Assembly (NCBI RefSeq): GCF_022414595.1
Contig: NZ_JADWYO010000004.1
Location: 62,001-126,000 of the forward strand
Length of the DNA stretch: 64,000 nt
DNA from: Streptomyces sp. MUM 203J
GTDB taxonomy: Bacteria; Actinomycetota; Actinomycetes; Streptomycetales; Streptomycetaceae
Reading direction: 5' to 3'
Shown: piece after piece, positions 58,172 through 64,000 of the stretch
Layout: each line of letters starts with the position of its first letter
Position numbering within the stretch: position 1 is the first letter of the stretch
Program-made: the position numbers and the translations under genes
The notes under the pieces: model-generated
Told to the model about the DNA's origin: nothing
The model's input: the letters and a program-made list of their open reading frames with translations, nothing else
Databases searched by the model: none

Positions 58172-60980
58172 ATGAGCGAGCACCGTCGTAAACCGCCGCA
58201 GCCGCAGGGTGGCGGCCGTGCCGCGGCCCGGCGAGCTGCAGAGCAGCCCTCCGGCCGCCGGTCGGCGCGGGGGCGTGATGTCAGTACAGGATCCCCCTCC
58301 GAGCCGTACGGCGAGGGTCGCCCCCCCCGGAGGCCGCGCCGAGGCCCGCCGGGCAGCCCAGCGGGGCGGTCGGCGGCGCGGCGCCGAGGGCGCCGGACAC
58401 GGGGGCCACGGGGGAGGCGGCGCTCGGCGCGGCGCCGGCGCCGGGGGCCATGACGGCCGGGGCCGCGGCGGTGGGCCCGGCAAGAAGCGGCTGATCGACT
58501 ACCCGCGGTACGACAAGTACGGCTGGCGCCGCTGGCTGCCCTCCTGGAAGCTCGTGACCGGGCTCTTCGTCTTCTTCGTGGGGTCCGGTGTGGGTGCCGC
58601 GGCGTTCGCCTACGCCACGGTGGTCGTGCCGAAGCCGGAGGAGGCGGCGACGGCGCAGAACAACGTCTACTACTGGTCGGACGGCTCTCAGATGGCCGCG
58701 ACCGGTGGCGAGGTGAACCGCCAGATCATCGGGATCGACAGCATCCCGAAGGACATGCAGAACGCGGTGATCTCCGCCGAGGACAAGACCTTCTACGAGA
58801 ACTCCGGCGTCGACCCCATGGGCATCGCCCGGGCCTTCTGGAACATGGCCAAGGGCGGCAACACCCAGGGCGGCTCCACGGTCACCCAGCAGTACGTCAA
58901 GAACAACCGGCTGAACGACCAGTCCCAGACCCTTGAGCGGAAGTTCAAGGAGCTGTTCATCTCCATCAAGGTGAACAACGAGATGGACAAGCCGCAGATC
59001 ATGGCCGGCTATCTGAACACCGCGTACTACGGGCGCGGTGCGTACGGCATCCAGGCCGCCGCGCGCACGTACTACGGGAAGGACGCCAAGGAGCTCACCA
59101 CCAGCGAGTGCGCGTTCCTCACCTCCCTGCTCAAGGGATCGACGCTCTACGACCCGCACGGGGCCACGGAGCTCAACCCGATCGCCACGGGGCCGGAGAA
59201 CCGGAAGCGCGCCACCAAGCGGTGGAACTGGATCCTCGACGAGATGGTGGCGGACGGGCATCTCGACGCCGCCAAGCGCGCGAAGATCAAGGACTTCCCG
59301 ATGCCGGACCCGCCGAAGAAGAAGGCGGAGCTGAGCGGGCAGATCGGCTATCTGGTCGACCTGGCCAAGGCGAACTTCGTCAACACCAACGAGCAGGGCT
59401 ACACGGCGAAGGACCTCGCCGACGGCGGCTTCGAGATCCACACGACCTTCGAGAAGGAGAAGGTCAAGGCGATGGAGGAGTCGGTCAAGGCCGTCTACGA
59501 CAAGCACATCAAGCCGGAAGAGCGGCCCAAGACGGACACCCATGTGCAGTTCGGCGGTGCCACCGTCGAAGCGGAGACCGGCGCGATCGTCGCCATCTAC
59601 GGCGGCACCGACGCCACCAAGCACTTCACCAACAACTCCGACACGACCGGCGCCCAGGTCGGATCGACGTTCAAGCCCTTCGTCCTCGCCGCCGCGATGC
59701 GCGACGGCGTCCGCGATCCGAACCTCGGCGTGCAGCAGGGCCCGGAGAGCCGCACCCGGATCGACCCGGACACGGCGATCTACAACGGCAAGAACAAACT
59801 GAAGATCAGGAACTACGACGGCTCCATCTGGCACGACGAGAACGGCGGGGAGTGGCACCAGGTCAACGACGATGACCAGAGCTACGACGACATCAACCTG
59901 CGCGAAGCGATGATCCACTCCGCCAACTCGCCCTTCGTGCAGCTCGGCATGGACGTCGGCATCCCGCAGGTCCGCAAGGCCGCGATCGACGCGGGACTGC
60001 TGGAGAGCAGCCTCAGCCCGGGCAACGTCCCGTCGTTCTCGATCGGCATCTCGGAGCCCAGCGCCATCCGTATGGCCAGCGCCTACGGCACCTTCGCCGC
60101 CAACGGTGTGCAGCGTGACCCGTACTCGGTCGAGAAGGTGCTGAAGCAGGGCAAGGAGATCTTCAAGCACGAGGACAAGTCGAAGCCGGTCTTCACGTCG
60201 GCGATCGCCAGCAACATCACCGATGTGCTGGTGGACGTCATGGAGAAGGGCACCGGCACGAACGCCAAGGTCCCCGGCCACCCGATGGGAGGCAAGACCG
60301 GTACGACCGACTTCAACAAGTCGGCCTGGTTCGTCGGCTACACCCCGAAGTACGCCACCGCCATCGACATGTACCGCTTCGACGACGACGCGTCGAACAA
60401 GAACCGCGAGTTCCTGAGCATGTTCGGCACCGGCGGTGAGCCGAAGGTGCACGGTTCCGGCTTCCCCTCCACGGTCTGGAACTCGTACATGTCCAAGATC
60501 CTCAAGGGCCAGTCGGCGGAGAAGTTCCCCGCGCCGGAGGATCTGGACGCCGAGCCCGTGTACGGCGGCGGTGCGAAGACCCCGAAGCCTTCGCCCACCG
60601 AGGAGGCCCCGGAGCCCAGCGACACGCCGGACACAAGCCCCTCCCCGAGCATCTCGGAGGAGTCGAAGCAGCCGCCCAGGCCCAGCAAGGAACCCAAGCC
60701 GGGCAAGTCGAGCTGCAGCCTGCTCGACTGGGACTGCGACCCGGATGCCACCGGCGGCACGACGGGCGGAACCGATACCGGAGGTACGACGGGCGGAACC
60801 GATACCGGAGGTACGACGACGGGCGGGACCACCGACGGCGGGACCACCGACGGCAGCACCACCGGCACCGGCGGGACCACCACGGACGGCGGGACCACGA
60901 CCGACGGCACCACGACCGACGGCACCACGACCAACGGCAACGGAAACGGCAACGGAAACGGAGGCGGCTGGTTCGGCTGA
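58172..60980 (+). CDS. Class A penicillin-binding protein with apparent +1 frameshift
   Basis: A bifunctional peptidoglycan synthase: basic cytoplasmic leader, one membrane helix (WKLVTGLFVFFVGSGVGAAAFAY), GT51 transglycosylase (AEDKTFYENSGVD; QGGSTVTQQYVKNN) and transpeptidase with SxxK (GSTFKP, Ser at 59664), SxN (SAN) and KTG (GGKTGTTD). A Thr/Gly/Asp-rich tail ends NGNGGGWFG. ATG 58172 follows GAGGAG and starts MSEHRRKPPQPQGGGRAAARR, but that frame moves off at a run of eight C (58321-58328); one C fewer joins it to the PBP frame (935 residues). If the run is real, downstream starts in the PBP frame lack a Shine-Dalgarno. The leader is poorly constrained, so function may survive. Confidence 0.88.
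60759..60812 (+). repeat. Tandem 27-base repeat in the PBP tail
   Basis: Two perfect 27-base copies (60759-60785, 60786-60812) encode Thr-Thr-Gly-Gly-Thr-Asp-Thr-Gly-Gly units; a partial third follows. The rest of the tail is made of shorter related Gly/Thr/Asp units. Repeat number could vary between strains. Confidence 0.85.
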
Positions 60981-61030
60981 CGCCGCCACCCGCAGCCCCT
61001 GAGGGGCGTCCGGGCGGTCCCGCACCAGAC

Positions 61031-61085
61031 GAGGGCCGCCGCACCGGGGATGTACAGCATCGCGCTCCCCGGTGCGGCGGCCCTC
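61031..61085 (+). terminator. Terminator between PBP and GT87 genes
   Basis: Perfect 20-base arms (61031-61050, 61066-61085) with a 15-base loop, 51 bases after the PBP stop. It overlaps the leader of the GT87 gene. Confidence 0.8.
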
Positions 61086-61121
61086 GCCGCGCTCCCGGCG
61101 CGGTGCGGCAGGATAGCCCCC

Positions 61122-62615
61122 ATGCCGAGCCCACAGCAGACGCCCCAGCAGACGACTGCGGCCCAGGACGAGCCCGTCGTGGCCCCCACCCGCCGCGACA
61201 AGGTCGCGGCCACCGGCAGTGAGGTGATCGGCGGGCCCCTCGGCCGCTGGGCACGGCTCGGCGGCAGCCGGCTCACCCCGGTGCGGGTGGTGGCCCTGGT
61301 GGCCATCGGCATGTTCGCCCTGGGCATGGTGCAGAAGCTGCCCTGCTACGAGTGGGCCTGGTTCCGGGGCGCCGCGTCCCAGTACACCCACGCCTGCTAC
61401 TCCGACATCCCGCACCTGTTCGTGGGGCGCGGCTTCGCCGACGGGCTGATCCCGTACTTCGACCGGTTCCCCGGCGACATGCAGTACCTGGAGTACCCGG
61501 TGCTGACGGGGCTCTTCATGCAGGTCGCGGCCTGGCTCACGCCCGGCGGCAGTGACCTGCAGTTCCGCGAGCAGATGTACTGGATGGCCAACGCGGGCAT
61601 GCTGCTGGTCTGCACCGCGGTCATCGCGGTGTGCGTGGCCCGCACGCATCGCCGCCGCCCGTGGGACGCGCTGCTGATGGCCCTCGCCCCGGCGTTCGCG
61701 CTCACCGCGACGATCAACTGGGACCTGCTGGCGCTGGCCCTGACCGCCGCCGCGATGCTGATGTGGAGCCGGGGCCGGGCGCTGGCCTTCGGCGTGCTCC
61801 TCGGGCTCGCCACAGCCGCCAAGCTCTACCCGGTCCTGCTGCTGGGGCCGGTCCTGGTGCTGTGCTGGCGGGCCTGGAAGTGGCGCGAGTTCACGCTGGC
61901 CCTGCTGGGTGCGGCCGGGGCGTGGCTCGCGGTGAACCTGCCCGTGATGCTGCTGGCCCCCGACGGCTGGAAGCGGTTCTACGTCTTCAGCCAGGAGCGC
62001 ACCATCGACTTCGGCTCCGTGTGGCTGGTCATCACCCAGCGCTTCGGGGTGGGCATCGACGTCGAGGCGGTCAACCGGTACGCGACGCTGCTGATGCTGC
62101 TGGCCTGTGCGGGCATCGCCGCGCTGGCCCTGGCCGCGCCCCGCCGCCCCCGCTTCGCCCAGCTGGCCTTCCTCGTGGTGGCCGCGTTCATCCTGACCAA
62201 CAAGGTCTACTCACCGCAGTACGTACTGTGGCTGATCCCGCTGGCCGCGCTGGCGCGGCCGCGCTGGCGGGATTTCCTGATCTGGCAGGCCTGCGAGGTC
62301 GCGTACTTCCTGGGTATCTGGATGTACCTGGTGTACGTCACGACCGACAACAAGCAGGGCCTGCCGCAGGAGGGCTACCACATCGCGATCGTCCTGCACC
62401 TGGCCGGCACGCTCTTCCTGTGCGCGATGGTCGTCCGCGACATCCTGCGGCCCGGCCACGACCCCGTGCGGCAGGACGGCTCCGACGACCCGTCCGGAGG
62501 CGTGCTCGACGGCGCGGAGGACGTCTTCACGGTGGGGCGGGCGGCGGCTGGGCCGACGCCCGCCCAGGAGGCGTACGCGTCGGCCGACCGGCGGGAGGAC
62601 CGGCAACCCGCCTAG
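61122..62615 (+). CDS. GT87 family polytopic mannosyltransferase-like protein
   Basis: A 497-residue membrane glycosyltransferase. It has about 10 helices beginning near residue 54 (VRVVALVAIGMFALGMVQ), the DUF2029/GT87 pattern with YSDIPHLFVGRGFADGLIPYFDRFPGDMQYLEYPV in the first large loop (Asp/Glu as possible catalytic residues), and a short acidic tail. Mycobacterial GT87 enzymes add mannose to phosphatidylinositol mannosides or lipoarabinomannan; this copy lies near inositol synthase, but the substrate is not shown. ATG 61122 is used. Its TAG shares CTAG with the stop of the next gene on the other strand. Confidence 0.87.
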   Translation: MPSPQQTPQQTTAAQDEPVVAPTRRDKVAATGSEVIGGPLGRWARLGGSRLTPVRVVALVAIGMFALGMVQKLPCYEWAWFRGAASQYTHACYSDIPHLFVGRGFADGLIPYFDRFPGDMQYLEYPVLTGLFMQVAAWLTPGGSDLQFREQMYWMANAGMLLVCTAVIAVCVARTHRRRPWDALLMALAPAFALTATINWDLLALALTAAAMLMWSRGRALAFGVLLGLATAAKLYPVLLLGPVLVLCWRAWKWREFTLALLGAAGAWLAVNLPVMLLAPDGWKRFYVFSQERTIDFGSVWLVITQRFGVGIDVEAVNRYATLLMLLACAGIAALALAAPRRPRFAQLAFLVVAAFILTNKVYSPQYVLWLIPLAALARPRWRDFLIWQACEVAYFLGIWMYLVYVTTDNKQGLPQEGYHIAIVLHLAGTLFLCAMVVRDILRPGHDPVRQDGSDDPSGGVLDGAEDVFTVGRAAAGPTPAQEAYASADRREDRQPA

Positions 62616-63643
62616 CGGTCGACGAGCCGGTCGTACTGCGTCGTCGTGTGGCGCAGGTGGGCGACCAGCTCGTCACCGACCTTCGGTTCCTGCGCGTCCG
62701 AAGGAACGAACAGGATGGACACCTGCATGTGCGGCGGCTCCGCGAACCAGCGCTGCTTGCCCGCCCACACGAACGGTGAAAGGTTCCGGTTGACGGTCGC
62801 CAGACCGGCCCGGGCCACGCCCTTGGCACGCGGCATCACCCCGTGCATGGCCTTCGGCGCCTCCAGACCGACCCCGTGCGAGGTGCCGCCGGCCACCACG
62901 ACCAGCCAGCCGTCGGACGCGGCGCGCTGCTGCCGGTAGCCGAAACGGTCACCCTTCGAGACCCGCGTGACGTCCAGGACCGCGCCCCGGTACTCCGTCG
63001 CCTCGTGGTCGCCCAGCCACAGCCGGGTGCCGATCCTGGCCCGGAACCGGGTCTGCGGGAACTGCTGCTGGAGCCGAGCCAGCTCGTCGGCGCCCATATG
63101 GCTGACGAACATGGTGTGCAGCGGCAACCGGGCGGCCCGCAGCCGCTCCATCCAGCCCATGACCTCCTCGATGGCGTCAGAGCCGTCCGTGCGGTCCAAG
63201 GGCAGATGGATCGCGAAGCCCTCCAGGCGGACGTCCTCGATCGCCGCGTGCAGCCGCCCCAGATCCTCCTCCGCGATGCCGTGCCGCTTCATGGAGCTCA
63301 TGACCTCGATGACGACCCGCGCGCCGACCAGGGCGTGCACGCCGTCCACGGACGACACGGAGCGAATGACGCGGTCCGGCAGCGGCACCGGCTCCTCGCC
63401 CCGCCGGAACGGGGTCAGAACGAGCAGGTCACCCCCGAACCAGTCCTTCATCCGGGCCGCCTCGTAAGTGGTGCCGACGGCCAGCATGTCGGAGCCGAAG
63501 CGGTTCACCTCTTCCGCCAGGCGCTCGTGCCCGAAGCCGTACCCGTTGCCCTTGCAGACCGGGACGAGCCCGGGGAACTGGTCGATCACGGACTTCTGGT
63601 GCGCCCGCCAGCGAGCGGTGTCGATGTAGAGGGAGAGCGCCAT
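62612..63643 (-). CDS. Alanine-racemase-fold PLP enzyme
   Basis: A 343-residue PLP-dependent protein. The likely PLP lysine is Lys31 in VCKGNGYGFG, the equivalent of alanine racemase (VKANAYGHG). The barrel continues with RVVIEVMSSMKRHGI and HLPLDRTDGS. The C-terminal domain is shorter and lacks a clear catalytic tyrosine of racemases. It is therefore not certainly an alanine racemase; it is the Streptomyces protein next to femX. ATG 63643 is used. FemX lies 71 bases upstream on the same strand and the stop overlaps the GT87 stop. Confidence 0.8.
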   Translation of the reverse strand: MALSLYIDTARWRAHQKSVIDQFPGLVPVCKGNGYGFGHERLAEEVNRFGSDMLAVGTTYEAARMKDWFGGDLLVLTPFRRGEEPVPLPDRVIRSVSSVDGVHALVGARVVIEVMSSMKRHGIAEEDLGRLHAAIEDVRLEGFAIHLPLDRTDGSDAIEEVMGWMERLRAARLPLHTMFVSHMGADELARLQQQFPQTRFRARIGTRLWLGDHEATEYRGAVLDVTRVSKGDRFGYRQQRAASDGWLVVVAGGTSHGVGLEAPKAMHGVMPRAKGVARAGLATVNRNLSPFVWAGKQRWFAEPPHMQVSILFVPSDAQEPKVGDELVAHLRHTTTQYDRLVDR

Positions 63644-63714
63644 GACCGGTCCGGAGCCTTTCTTCGGCGGTGACTGACTGAGGTGTGCGAGACGCGTACG
63701 AGCCTACGGAGGCG

Positions 63715-64000
63715 TCAGCGGCGCGACATGTAGATGTCGAGAGCCTTGTGCAGCAGCTTGTTCAGCGGGAAGTCCCACTCGCCCACGTACTCGGCCGCCT
63801 CGCCGCCGGTGCCGACCTTGAACTGGATCAGGCCGAACAGGTGGTCCGTCTCGTCCAGCGAGTCCGAGATGCCCCGCAGGTCGTACACCGTCGCGCCCAT
63901 GGCGTACGCGTCGCGCAGCATCCGCCACTGCATGGCGTTCGAGGGCCGGACCTCGCGGCCGATGTTGTCGGAGGCACCGTACGAGTACCAGACGTGCCCG
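63715..64000 (-). CDS. femX: FemX-type peptidyltransferase, 5' end outside window
   Basis: The frame is open from the right edge. The visible 95 residues end a FemAB-like enzyme: HVWYSYGASDNIGREVRPSNAMQWRMLRDAYAMGATVYDLRGISDSLDETDHLFGLIQFKVGTGGEAAEYVGEWDFPLNKLLHKALDIYMSRR. The GASxxx-RxxxPNxxxxWxxIxxA pattern is typical. In Streptomyces FemX attaches Gly to lipid II's side chain. The fold belongs to the GNAT superfamily. The rest of the gene lies outside the window. Confidence 0.88.
   Translation of the reverse strand, partial: GHVWYSYGASDNIGREVRPSNAMQWRMLRDAYAMGATVYDLRGISDSLDETDHLFGLIQFKVGTGGEAAEYVGEWDFPLNKLLHKALDIYMSRR

Noticed and set aside
58281-61649. Long leftward frame antisense to the class A PBP
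   Set aside because: The PBP frame has catalytic motifs in order; the antisense is a shadow of GC-rich third positions.

Overview
The window is about 70% GC, uses GTG and TTG starts freely, and carries the gene order found around the replication origin of Streptomyces. It holds dnaA, dnaN, recF, gyrB and gyrA on one side of oriC. On the other side are rpmH, rnpA, yidD, yidC, jag, rsmG, parA, parB, trxA, trxB and sigM. DnaA boxes resemble the Streptomyces form TTGTCCACA, and six parS sites (core GTTTCACGTGAAAC) are visible. The order also parallels the origin region of Mycobacterium tuberculosis. I assign it to Streptomyces or a very close relative; species cannot be fixed from the sequence alone.

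Left part (1-24134). A partial transposase-like gene lies at the left edge beside tRNA-Leu(CAG). A growth and division operon follows: fhaA, fhaB, PP2C phosphatase (pstP), SEDS glycosyltransferase (rodA/ftsW type), pbpA and the PASTA kinase pknB. This is the kinase/phosphatase/phosphopeptide-reader module that controls actinobacterial wall growth. Facing it are two class E sortases, a glutamine amidotransferase (pabA/trpG), a 53-residue membrane protein and a DUF881 protein. crgA, a rhomboid protease, a cyclophilin, DUF5324 and DUF6344 genes come next, then about 1.1 kb with no convincing gene, tRNA-Ala(TGC), an HTH regulator, a second membrane kinase, a secreted protein, a DLW-39 type miniprotein, a small exported protein and tRNA-Ile(GAT).

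Centre (23478-36000). Leftward from oriC run dnaA, oriC, dnaN, gnd, recF, dciA-like DUF721, gyrB, gyrA and a DUF3566 membrane-protein gene. The DUF3566 gene has an in-frame TAG. oriC occupies the dnaA-dnaN gap and is packed with DnaA-box-like nonamers.

Right part (36356-64000). The rpmH-rnpA-yidD-yidC-jag-rsmG-parA-parB series is followed by a GNAT protein. The leftward set trxA, trxB (behind a perfect sigma-R-type promoter), anti-sigma factor, sigM, pseudokinase, murJ and DUF6049 comes next. pcnA, an MFS transporter, inositol-phosphate synthase with a PadR regulator, a class A PBP with an apparent +1 frameshift in a C8 tract, a GT87 mannosyltransferase-like protein, an alanine-racemase-fold protein and the end of a FemX-type peptidyltransferase complete the window.

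Much of the region serves two linked jobs: starting replication and segregating origins (DnaA, DnaN, RecF, gyrase, ParABS), and building the wall under kinase control (PknB/PstP/FhaA/FhaB, RodA/PbpA, class A PBP, MurJ with its pseudokinase, FemX). I found no strong evidence of a wholly new system. The best leads are two apparent coding disruptions (DUF3566 amber codon, PBP C8 frameshift), a DnaA-box cluster about 19 kb from oriC, parS sites embedded in coding frames, and the HTH-kinase-secreted protein locus.
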